This document shows, piece after piece, positions 46,901-59,513 of a stretch of DNA of 64,000 bases (positions are counted from its first letter, which is position 1; every line of letters begins with the position of its first letter). The notes beneath the pieces were generated by a model, which saw only the letters and a program-made list of their open reading frames with translations, made no database searches and was not told where the DNA came from. Source of the stretch: Gerris lacustris (lineage: Eukaryota > Arthropoda > Insecta > Hemiptera > Gerridae); contig OX578278.1 of the NCBI GenBank assembly GCA_951217055.1, forward strand, positions 33,245,105 to 33,309,104, in the 5' to 3' direction. The translations under genes were made by a program, and so were the position numbers.

Positions 46901-49458
46901 AGCCATTCAGGTAGTCATTTTTTTGTTTTAAATTTGCAATAGGTCAGTTGATGAATTTTTGTGTGTAGAAAGGCAATGGGCACGGTTATGTCAAAGGTAG
47001 AAATCAAAGGATCTTCAGGCCTATAATATGTTGCAGTGATGCTGATTGTACAGATTAGTTAGTGGATTACAATGGTTTGCACTAGATCTTTGTTGGGACA
47101 AAGCTCCATATGGCACGTTACAGGGTCTGGAGCCCGTGAGTGAATCCGAAAAACCGCTGTCACAAAACCAACCCTCACAAAACTGACCGTCACGAAATCG
47201 ACCATTGACGATAACTTATAACTTGAGTAAAAGTTGAAATTATTTGGTATTCGTGTTCTTGACACTAATGCTCAGGCTAAATTATGTTGGACAGTGTAAT
47301 CCGTCTAAGAGTTCGTGTAAACATGTGCTTCAAATGTAAAATTGGAATTTCAGGACGGAAAAAGTTCTATCATCACCTATTCGATGAGAAGAACAATTTT
47401 TTCAAATAACACCGCAAAATGACACTGCTATGAATTAATAAAGATAGTTAAAACTATTAAAGCGAACCTAAATGTTCAAAAGAGAGAAAACAATGTTTTT
47501 ACCGATATCTTACGTTCTAATGTAACAATTTTAATAAAACTTCATACACAAAGTCTACAGTACAATTGAAATAGGCATGTAAAATTTCAACCTAATACAA
47601 GCAGAAGTTTTTGTTTAGTGAAGTGATATATTTTATAATACTTTTTAGTCCTGTTCCCTACCTACTACAACCTACCTCTTTAACTATCAATTCATCATGA
47701 TTAACTTTTCTCTTATTGCAAGACGCTCGTTTCAATGATAAAAAAATGTTTTTCTTTTAATTTTGCCCTAACTCCGCTAAGTACAAATAGTTGTTAGTTA
47801 CTTTTAATTTTGTCTCTTTTCTAATTCTGCCATGTATAAGTAGTTAGCATCTTATACTTAGCAGTGAGATTTATTAACTTCACCCTCACCATACTTATTT
47901 TATTACTTTGTGATTTGAGGTCAATCTCCTAAATTAGCATGAACTAGTTCTAAAAAAAATCTTGGTAGATTCAACTTCATGAATAATATTATATTAATAA
48001 GAAATTACATAATGCTACTTTTGCTTTCAAGCTTACCAAAAATAACGGAAGCATTGTGATGTTTTGTCTCCTAATTAAAAAAATCCTAGACAGAATTCCG
48101 TTTCAGATCAGGTAATAGGTTTGGTTTTTGTCTGTCATTTAACATTTTTGCAAACCACCATTTTTAACCTTTAACCATAAAGTAACCTTTTAAAACTTTG
48201 TTTTCTCTATTTCAATGTCAAATTAACACTAATCAAATGTATTATTATTTCAGCATCTGAAAATTTGTTTCTGTCATCAACGAACGAATCGAACGCTGAC
48301 ACTATTAACTATCGGTACTCATTTCACGTTGGCTCCTCCAACCTGTTCCTAGTCTCTGACGATTATAACCTTATTACTGTAAGTATTTTTTTCTCTTAAG
48401 AGCTAAATAGTTTATAGAAAATATAGATATTTTGATTGTGTAAATATTATACTGGTGGTGGCTATTTTACAGAGGAATAAGAGTAACCCAGCCATTTCCA
48501 ACAAACTAGCAAGGGTAGGGTGTACCAGGGGAACTGCTCCGTTGTAAATGTCTAAAAGTGGAACTAATGCAGGGCAAATAAATACAACCACCTTTCTTCT
48601 GACTTGTTACCCATTTTACCTACCTCTACATACAAAGTCTGATAGCCAAGGTGATTGTTGGAAGAAATTAGGAGGAAGACATTTTTTATAGGTATTTTCA
48701 GCAGTATTAGTTTCTCTTTTCCCTGAGTAGCCTGTGGACACTACTATTCTAAACTATATGGGAGATAAGAGAGGATCTCTCCCTCTTTCACCTTAGCAAA
48801 GTTTGTGTAACCCTTCAGTGCTCCCACTTAGTTTCCTTGCTCTGTTTGGTTGCACAGGATGCCAAACTACCCCCAGCCTAAATTTTCAAGGTCTAAATTC
48901 AACAAAATTGGAAAAATCTGAGTTTAATTAATAACTAATACTTAAAATACATTTATATAAAATACATTTTATTATAAGATCGGTAACACTTTTATATTAT
49001 TTACAAAATAGAATTCAAAATATGATAAAACTCAAATTTTAAGGAGAAAAATGTCATTAAACTTAAAGGAAGGGGAAAGTGTGTAAGGGGAATTAAAACT
49101 TAAAAGATGATTGAATTATTATTACCTAAGACCGTATAATGTTCCTACATACATCAGACTAGTTTTGAAATTTGTAAGACAAGTTTTCTCTATTCATAAT
49201 ATGGAAACAGGCATCCAATGCAATTAAATATGTTTTATCATTTATCTTTTGTATTATTTATATTATCTTGTTAAAATGCTATTTATTTTATTTAATTTCT
49301 AATTTTAGCAAATTTTTTAAGAAAATTAATCTATTGAAATCCGTTTTAGGCCATTCGTAATCGATTCCTGAAATTTAACACTTTTTTTTAAACTTGTTAA
49401 TATATATATATATATTAAGTTAATATATATATATATATATATATTAATAATAAACTTG

Positions 49459-49511
<53 letters not shown>

Positions 49512-52500
49512 GTTTCCACACTGTATATTATATTTTTACAGTGTGGTGACTTGATAACTATTTCAATTTTTATTCTTGGGACTTATTTCCTAGCTATGTT
49601 TAATTTATAATGTGGAATAAAAAACAATTCTTATCATTTCATGAGAAAATTGTAAAAATTTTTGATATAAAATAAAATGGAATTTAATTTTTTTTCTCCC
49701 CCCCCCCCCCTTAATTTATTGTATACTTATAACCCTTATTTATTTATGTAACTAATTATTTTCAGCTTGCAAGGTTATACCTAGAGGATAGACTCAATGG
49801 AGGAGAAAAACCTGCTTCTAGCTCAAAGTAATTTTTTTGTAATTTCTTCTTTTTCTATTGACTTTTTCAAAATTCACTTTTGACACTCATTGTAGTACTT
49901 CTCAGTTGTACGTATTTACTTTTGAAAATTCTTCTTAAACAAAATTGTTATTTAAGAAAAACAAGACTTTAAAAATGTTGGGAATCCAACATGTTTATGC
50001 CCCAATGCTTAAAAGGTAAAGGGATTTCCTCTTTAACTTCTTTTGGCACAACTTCATCTCTGCAAATAAAAAATAAGGTACAAGGGATTTGTTTGGGTAC
50101 GTTTGGAATTACTAACCAGGTGCACCGAGCAGTTACAAGTTGGTTTGGAAAAACAAACAACCAACCACGCTTGTAAACCTTCGGCTGTTGTGGCACTTAA
50201 TTTAAAAGTTAAAAACATTACTGTCCTCCTCTATCCTACTCAGAAACTTAAAACAATGAAGTACTCAAACTAGCTTCACACTCAAACCAAACTAGTTCAT
50301 ATTTATAACCTGGTTAACCACTCCCTTCCATCAGGACTCTCAAGAAATATTTGAAGCCGCCTTAACTGATAACCACAGCTGGTTAACTACAGCAAACAAC
50401 CTGGTCAGTGATTCTAAATGTACCCATAATTTCTCTGTGTTCTTCCTTCTTCTCTGATAATAGTAATGATATGAATCTCCAGGCTTTCAATTTCTCATTC
50501 ATTTTTTAACAAATTTATTTTCTTTCAATCTGATATTGAGTAGAACTTTTCTTACTGTTATAATTAAAATAATATGAACTAATAATATCTTTTCTTGTAT
50601 AGTTGTTGTACACTTTTAAATTGTGTTTTTTAGAAGCATATACACTGAAAGGATAGTTTAAAAGTAGTAACTTCAAGCTATTTTTTAATATAAGTCGTGT
50701 ATAATTTGAACATATAAGGGGGCTCATTTTAACTGTTGGTTAATATTTTAAATATTTTGTTCTAATTTTCAGTGAGCGACAATCATCTGTTGAGAATGTA
50801 GAAATTGGAGTCCAGTGTAACAGCTCTGATCTCTTAGGAAATAACTATAAAGGTGAAATTACTATCATTATTTTTAATTTTTATAATTAATATTAGTATG
50901 GCTTAAATTTGCAACAGGTATATTTGAGCTAGAGTGCAATCCTTAAAACATAGCTATGTTTTTACAACCAAATATGGCTGTTAGGAATCTGATCTCATGG
51001 CCTTATCCCAACCTTAGCAATTAAAGATTTTGTCTCTTTGTTGAAGGGATTGAATTAACACCAACAAAGAGCGTGATTCAATAAATGCACGTCCTTCTGT
51101 CTAATATTTCTTTCATGTGAAAATAGCTACAATGAAATTTGGCTGAATTAACTGAAATAGGGTATCACTTGTGTCTACTTATTGAATGATCAGCCGAAGA
51201 TTTATTAGTCATGTAATCCAATCAAAATTATGAGCCCAAAGAAAGGAAGCATGCCAAAAACAAATAATCCTATACATTTTTATTTGTATCAATTTCTTAA
51301 TTCCCATAAACATCTTCAATCATATAAATATAGAGAAATGATTGAAGTTATATTTTCTAATTTCAGTTGGACTGAATAATAAGAGCTCAAAGAGTTGAAC
51401 AGAACATGTGGAGTATATGTTTTAAGTCTGTTGTAGTATATTATATAAATAGAATTTATTGGGAATTATTTACGTTTTGAAAATCATGTTTTACATTTTC
51501 AATTTGAATATCATATAACATCAAGTAATGAACTTTGGTATTTTTAGTACCAAGGTGTGTATAAAGGTGGTGACAACCTAAAGGATACATTTATTTAAAT
51601 AATAGTTATCTTATCAACAATTTTATAGTTTTGTTGTAGTAAAGTTTCTGTAATGTGTAGTCTTTCTAGTTTGCCTGGCTTTTAACATTTCCGCTGTTTT
51701 CGCTATGGTGAAACACCTTAATATTTTCTTTCTTATATTTTTCTAATACTTTTCTTCTACTCTCTTAGGCTTTATCAATCATGGACTCCATAAATTCTGT
51801 TAAGCTCTTTGTTGCTAAGAGCTCACTTCCTAGTGTATCCTAACTGTTGAGGTGATGACTAGCCTATATATAACCAACACTTTATAGATCATGACAATAT
51901 TAACAGTAAGTGCTTCTTTTGAATACACTTGTATCAATTTCTTCAATTTTGTTCAAAAGTATAATATGGACTGTTTCTTTCTCATCATATAATTAGAGTA
52001 AATTTAACTAAAGGATCTAAAATTCTATATTTGAATTAGATTCATACCTGTTTGGATTCCTTAATATCTTAATGGAATTAGATTTAAATAATATTATAAC
52101 GAGGGTTAACATTTGTTTATACTTTCTTTGTCCATTTACTTATTCTATTTTTTTTTAGTTTAAACCATGCAATAAGTATCTTCATATAGGTTTTTATGAA
52201 TTTCATATGGTTTTTAGGAATGTCATTTTTGGTAGTGTTTTTCAGTGTGTAAAATATTATATTTATCTGTGTTTAGTGTTGTGTGCGTGTTCTGATGTCT
52301 TTACACTAACAAAGTTGGTGCTTAACACTATGAATCTCTGAAAAGCTTTCTTTACTTGATGAGAAACTATGGCCTTCACTTTCAGTAACACACTGTTGAA
52401 ACACATTCTTATGCTCAGCACCTCAGAACACGCTTCCAGTCACAATCGAGTTACTAGTATTGCTCTTCCCCTTAAGGAATCATGTTAATTTAACAATTTG

Positions 52501-55195
52501 TTCAATAATTTATTAGTTGAATCAAAACTATTTAATATAGTTGACTTGTATACTTTGTTTTAGGAGTACCTCCCGCTTCCACTCATCATCATTCATCTAA
52601 CTCACCTGAATCTCATAAAAGCATTAGAAAAGCCAAAAGTTTCTCCGAATATGAAGCTCCAAGCCCTGCACAGTACAGCCCTACTGTGCCAACTAGCCCC
52701 TCTTACTGTAAGTTTGTCATTTATAAATTTAACCTAATTTTTTTTATTTTTTCTATAGATGCAGGATGATATTAATAATTTTAGTAAGATTGATGTATCA
52801 ATCAAAGAAGAAAATGATTAAGATGGAATGTTAATACTAACTTGTATAATTGCAGTGAAAGACGGTTGCCCAAAGAGAGAATATACTCGCAACTACCTGC
52901 TAAGTTTTGCTGACTGTACAACGGCACTTGCCAAACCCAGAAACTGGGACAGGATAGCTGCTGAGTTCCCCAATCTCATCAGCGAGGTCTGTCGTAGAAT
53001 CTAATTCTTTGCTGACACAACTAACCATATTAATGTGGTGCACTATTGACTTAACTATTTTAACCTTAATGTTCCTATTATAATTATACTTATTATTATT
53101 TATTTTAAATATCATTAATAAAGTCAAATTGCTTAATTTGCTTTCTGTTGACTCTAATTGTAAAAGATTTTTATTTGTATTTTTAATATTTTTTTAAGAG
53201 GGTTTTTTTTTTTTTTTTTTTTAAATATACATGTGTATTATTTTTAAATGTTTTGAACATTTTGTTTGTGTTGATTTGATCCTTGACCCAGAGTTAAATC
53301 TTAAAGTTCAGCTTTTATTTTTTAATTTCTTTTTTTTAAATTTTTTTTAGGGTAGTTAAGCCAGGGTTGATAGGCCAAAAAGAAGCAAAAAAAAAAAAAA
53401 AAAAAAAAAAAAACCTAGGGGCGGCCCTAGTGCAAGTAAATAATATATATGTTTGGAATGAAAGATGATTTATTTTTTAATAAATTAAATTATTGGGTCA
53501 TTGGTTTTTTTTTTTTTTTTTTTTTTTTTACATATTATCTTATTTACTTCATCTCTGCATGTCATTTAACTAAAATGGAGCCCACAAGTTGACTTAGGTG
53601 GTTGCAGATAGTTTACTATGCATTTTTAGTATCAAAAACATAATGTTTAGAGGATGGTGAGTGTTAAAGTTTGTGAACAAATTTTTTTATACAACTATTT
53701 ACTCAACCAAAATAGACACACTAACAAAAAAAAAAAAAAAAATTGCCACCTCAGCAGGTTTCCAGCTTAGACAGGGTGTTTTACATGGAAGAAAACACCC
53801 TCTTCAAAGAAAAAAAATCCTGCTTACTCAGACTTTTACAGGTTTTACCACATCCACGCTGGCTCCTAATCATATGTTAAGAATAACATTAATATGTGGA
53901 AAGCTGAATGTTTGGTCAACTCTAAAACTTTTTAATAGAGTTAACTATCACATCGAATTACGGATGATTGAAAATTCAGTTTTACAATTAATTTCTGATT
54001 TGTAAATTTTTCATGGTCTGTACATAGTTTTGTCTTTATTAAGAAGACTCTCTCTAAATAAATAGCTAAAATTATTGAACATTTTGTGTATTGTACTCAA
54101 TATCAAAAGTTAGTTTCTTTAACTACTTCCAAAAGATAAGATATAATAATAAATTATTGATAGATCATTTATAATAAATGATCCTCTAATATTTTAGCTT
54201 AGTAGTTTGTAAGAAATAACTTAAAATATTGACAACACACACAATTTTTAATAATTTTAGCTTCCTTAAATTAGGGTGAGTATTATGAGTATATCTCAGT
54301 AAAGTCATTTACTGATTTTACCTTCAATAAGATAGGGTGTACAATTTTCTGTACACCCTTCCCATGCCCAGAACTGTTGGCTTTTTTTTCTTAATGCTGA
54401 TTCACTTTTGATTTAATGAAGTGTTTAAAGATAAATAGTAAGGGGCAGTGGAGTCTAGACGTCCACTTTCCCCAAAACTCCTTTAAATCAACTAATGCAT
54501 TCTAAAGAAGTTTTTTTTGGAGATAATTTGTTAAAATCTATTGTCAAGTTTAGATAATTTTAAAGTCTGGTTTACACCGGTAGAGTTGTGAGGAGTTGAG
54601 TTGCTAGCTAAATGTGGAAAAGTAACTACTATCAGAGGCTTGGGAAGCTTAGGGGAGAGCAGTTGACTCTCCTATCAATCAGGTTAAACAGCATTGATTA
54701 TGCGTGGTCACTACTTGGATGGGTGACCACACCCTTCTTCTCACCTCTTCTTGCACCCCAGGTTTCGGCCTGAAAAACCATGGTTGATACTCTAGGATCA
54801 ATAAAAATTGGAATTTGAGACATGCTTTACTGATCAACACTTTACACAAATATGAAAAGTTTGGTCTTCCAACCTGGGTTTGTTCAATGGACCCACTTAA
54901 GTTGTTTATGTCTTCGAGTGTAAAAGCCCCCCAGAAATTAAAAATACTACTATCTTATATTTAATATATTTTTTTCCAAAAGCATCTTAGTACTTCTTGA
55001 ACTCGTTTTCACCTAACTCCATGCATCAACACCAGTGTACTCTGCTGCGTGTAAACATCCCTAGCTGTTTGATTGGGAGAGTAGACTCTCTGTACTTCTC
55101 TTCCTGCGTAAGCTGGCCTTAAGGAACTAAATATAAGCTTTACTTGTTGTCCATTAATATCAGATTATACAACTTTGTATGTCATACAATTGTAT

Positions 55196-55290
<95 letters not shown>

Positions 55291-58200
55291 TAGAGTCTCG
55301 CTTATCCGGACCCCGCTAGTCCGGACATCCGTATAATCCGGACGGGCCAAAAACTATGTACAAATTGGAACCAGGGCCTGTTCTGATTTATGAATTGTTA
55401 AGATTATCAGTGTTTCTGCTTTTATTGTCTATTATTTTTTTTAAAAAAAATGGTTCCTAGTTAGTTTACAGGTGTGTATATTCCAACTTCCGACACGAGG
55501 AATACTCGGTATTTTTGTTAGAAATAAACAGATTAGGAATAAGTAAAAAACATTGATAAATCTCTTTCGGTTCCATAGAAATGTAGGGGGGAAGATATAA
55601 AGGTAGTGTATTCCAGGAAATAAATGCATGCAATTATATGTGACTGAAGATGTGGAGAGGGTTTTAAGAAACATGTAGTGGTTTTCAACGCAGTTCCATG
55701 AAATTTTGCCAAGCCGACAATGTCTAATGTCTCAACTTTTTTTGAAATGATTATCGCTCCTCGAATTTCATATCGGAACTCAGCCTGTTTCTCAGGAAGT
55801 CCCTTCTATATCTGCCACCTGCGTAATAGATTGTCATTTTATTTTAATTCATTTGATATTCGGACTGGTGACAGAACAGCTCTTAAATTAAATAGTGTTA
55901 TACCTACGTTGTACAAGCATGCTTTGGAGATTAAATAGAAGTAATTTTTATACAAGTATTTTTTTATTTTATTTTAATAGTTTTACCCTACTAAAGCTTG
56001 TTTTACAAACATTTTAAAACTGATTCCGTTTAATCCGGACTTTCGGTAATCCGGACTGGGTCCGGTCCCATCAAACCCGGATTAGCGAGACTCTACTGTA
56101 ATATGTATTTTTATTAATCATTATTATTATCTTAGATTATGCATGCTTTGTTTATTTAGTTATTTTTCACTTAAAGCTTTTTTTTAAACTTTAGAATTGA
56201 CTTAAATGCTTGTATGTTAGTTGCAATTAGCTTATTGTTAATTAGTTAATAAGTTTGAAAAGCACTATTTTTAAAATGTAATATTGGAAATTTGGTACAT
56301 CTTATTAGGAGTAACTCCCATTTCTTATTCTAGTGTCATTAAAGGATTTTGTTAGAATACAAATATATTTGATCCAATTATATAACGTGGTAAGAGGCGC
56401 AATTTTAAATTATTTTTGCAGATATTTGAAGTGAATATAATTTGAAGAGTTTATTGTCAAAAACCCACAGTAGCTGATATTTTATTCTGGCAACTTCTGA
56501 CCTCTTTAATTGGGCATCATCACTAAACTAATTTAGACCATAAAGAAATATTAGGTTCAATTGTGTCAGTATTTTTAATTTGATTAAGAAGTCCTAAATT
56601 TAACCAAGCAACCATTTTTTTTCTAATCCTTAAAAATTGTATTACAGTTTATATAATAACTAGCTGGATACCCGTGCTTCGCTACGTAGTGTTATTTTTA
56701 AGTTGATGGGTTTACAAACTACCATCAAGAAACATTAAAATTATAATATAAAACTCATGTTTCATAGGGATAAAAAAAATGAAACTCATGTTTCACGTCT
56801 CCCCTATAAAACTCATGTTTTATAGGGGTAAAATAATAATTGAAGAGGTTTTCTTATGTGGACTTTTAGAATAGAAGGTATAAGAAGAGTGAAGTAGTTT
56901 GTTGGAATAAAAGTCTGTGAGTTGTTTACTTTTTTATTTCATCCACAAAGCTTTCGCTCAGAGAGCCTGAGCTTCATCAGTGATAAGAACAATGATAAGA
57001 AACTTATTTTAAAACAGGATTACCTTGTAAAAACCCTAAAAAGTGATACATTTTTGGAAAGCCCTTAAAAAAAGAAAACATTTGCCGCAAACCCGAGCTT
57101 TCTATCTACTCCTGTTCCAAAATGCCGGACACTCAAAGTGTAAAAAATTACTCTTTTTTTGTTATTTTCGATAGTTTAGATAAGATATAAATTGGTCCAA
57201 GACAACTCAGACTAACATTCTCATACAATCTCGGTCCCAGATCCCATAAAATATGAATATTTATTGAATTAAGCTCGCTTTGATGATAAACCTACGTGAT
57301 GCTTAGTTAATTTGTATAATTTAAAATGTGTACAACAGGTGGTTGTTTCTTTTTGTTTTTGATTTTCAACAAAATCAGATTTATTTTCATCAATATCTCG
57401 GAAACTATGACTTGATAACTAACTATGTTCCCTATCTCTGCCCAGGATCGACCCTTGAGCCACCCCGTGGATATTCTGGCTCTTTTTGGTCCCTTCTTGG
57501 TTTCATAAATGAGGGTGTGATATCTCAGGTAGTCATCGACGATGCGGAGAAGGTATCTAGGCAATTTAAAGCTTTTCAGCGCCTCAAGCATGTCGACCCA
57601 CCTCAAGCGTCACCAGGAGCACTTCTCTGCGTGAGTGGTGGTTGTGGTCCTCCACTCTTCTGACTGCTACAGATACTTGCATTATCACGTCCACCGTCGA
57701 GAGTCCTGTCCTAAAACCGTACTGCATAGGGGATAAGTCTCCGGGCTGCCACGATTGCTTTTTTTCAACCTCGCTCTGATGCTTTTTTTCAACCTCGCTC
57801 TGATCAGCTTTTCAAAAACCTTGCCGACCTTGTACAACATGCACAGTGGCCGGTAAGTCGAGGGGATAATAATAATGAAATGCGAGGCTTGGCATCCCCA
57901 CCCCCTTACTACTACTACTAGATGGATAGGTAGATCCATTTATTACCAAATCTCACATACGTAGGTTTTCAAGTATAAACCGGCCTTTAATGATAATTTA
58001 TTTTAAACAAATGCCAGAGTTTTGACATTTTTTAATTTGTCTGCATAGTCGCCCCCTTTCAGAATGCACGTACATATACACTTAAATTCATTGCATCACT
58101 TCATCACTTGTTATTTTGAAATCAGTGTTATTATTGGCCCAAAAATTATATATGTAGCTTTGTAGAATATGCATTTATGTTATTGTTGGGTTATTTACTG

Positions 58201-59481
58201 TAATTAGCATGGAGTTTATGTGTAATTAGTGTTTTTGCTTACTTTGTCAATAACAATGTGTTGCTTTTTTTGTTTTAATTAATAATTTGAAGAAATAAAA
58301 TATTGTATAAATTAATATTTAACCATTGTAATTGTTTTATGATAAAACAAAGATTTTATAATTGCTACTCTTATATTATGTGTATGACTAAAAACCTTTG
58401 TCTTTATTGTGCACGATGTTTTTCTGAGGTTTTGTATTGAGATAGTTGAGTGATTTTGTTTGTTTTTGGCAGAGAGTTGTTTGGTAACACAATGATTCTA
58501 ACACCGGTGTGGTGAAGACTACTAAAAAATGCACATCTAATACAAAATATAATCAAAAACTCAAAGTAAAACGTTCCTAAACTTCCTACCATCTTTCTCA
58601 TTCACCCTAGCAAGTAAGTTTGTTTTTTTCATTTTGGCTTTTATTAAACTTTAGATCAGGGTTCGGCAACCAAGACACAAGGGCACAATATAGGATTTGA
58701 ACATCACAGAGGTGCAAGAAGAAAATAAGTCATTCATTATGTTCTTTTGAAAGGACACTTAAAATTATTGATGCAGACAAGTTGAAGGGCAAATAAGAAG
58801 GTCGAAAATTTGGGTTATAACTTATAATTGAGTCCAGTGAGGCACATCATAAATCCACCAGAGGTGCCATGGTGCTGGGTTGCTGATCCCTGCTCTAGAT
58901 GCTATCATTTATTTAACTTCAGTTTATTTAATCACAGAGGATATTTAAATTCCTTAGTATTTTAATTTATAAAAAAAATTACCTATTTAATTTTCAACAT
59001 ACTCATAAAATCTGAATCACCTATCCATAGTGAAACCATGTAACCTAGGGATTTTGACCCAGTAAAACCTCTTATTTTTAAATTTGCTGGTTTTAAGATG
59101 TAATAAAAAATGCAGAATTAAATCAATCTTTTCAACATTGCTGATCTTTGATTTACTTGTCTTACTTCTTACTTAGTCAGATATCAACAGGTTTTATACT
59201 CTGTCCTGTCAGTAGACAAGGTGAGGGTATGTTGTGAGGTGAATCTGATATTGTCCATTCAAGCCTTCTCCCCTCTCATCTGGTTTCAAGGTCTTTCATT
59301 GTTCATCTATAGTAGTTTAGAGTTTATTTACTGTTAATGATGCGGGGTGTATGTCCAACTCTAGTCTTTTATGGTGGCGTTCCTGACCCTGTCTCCCTAG
59401 TCTTTTTTTGATACCTTCCTTTGTTAGGGCAATTCTAGGGTGACCATAAGTAAGTTTGTCCAAAACGGGACAAAGAAATAA

Positions 59482-59513
<32 letters not shown>

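Noticed and set aside
49969..50196. ORFs on both strands in mxt intron 9
   Set aside because: No known domain in either frame, no splice context, and typical length for chance ORFs at a locally higher GC content.
53661..54005. 114-aa plus-strand ORF in mxt intron 12
   Set aside because: It runs through an A tract giving poly-lysine and has no recognisable domain or splice sites.
54677..54730. 5S rRNA gene
   Set aside because: Only the internal-promoter part resembles 5S; the flanking stems are absent and the tail is that of a SINE.
55720..55938. 72-aa ORF inside the second pogo-like element as a transposase
   Set aside because: It has no helix-turn-helix or DDE motif and is broken in the sister copy at 39976-40750.
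57328..57663. 111-aa plus-strand ORF
   Set aside because: It is a shadow of the R1-type reverse transcriptase relic on the minus strand.
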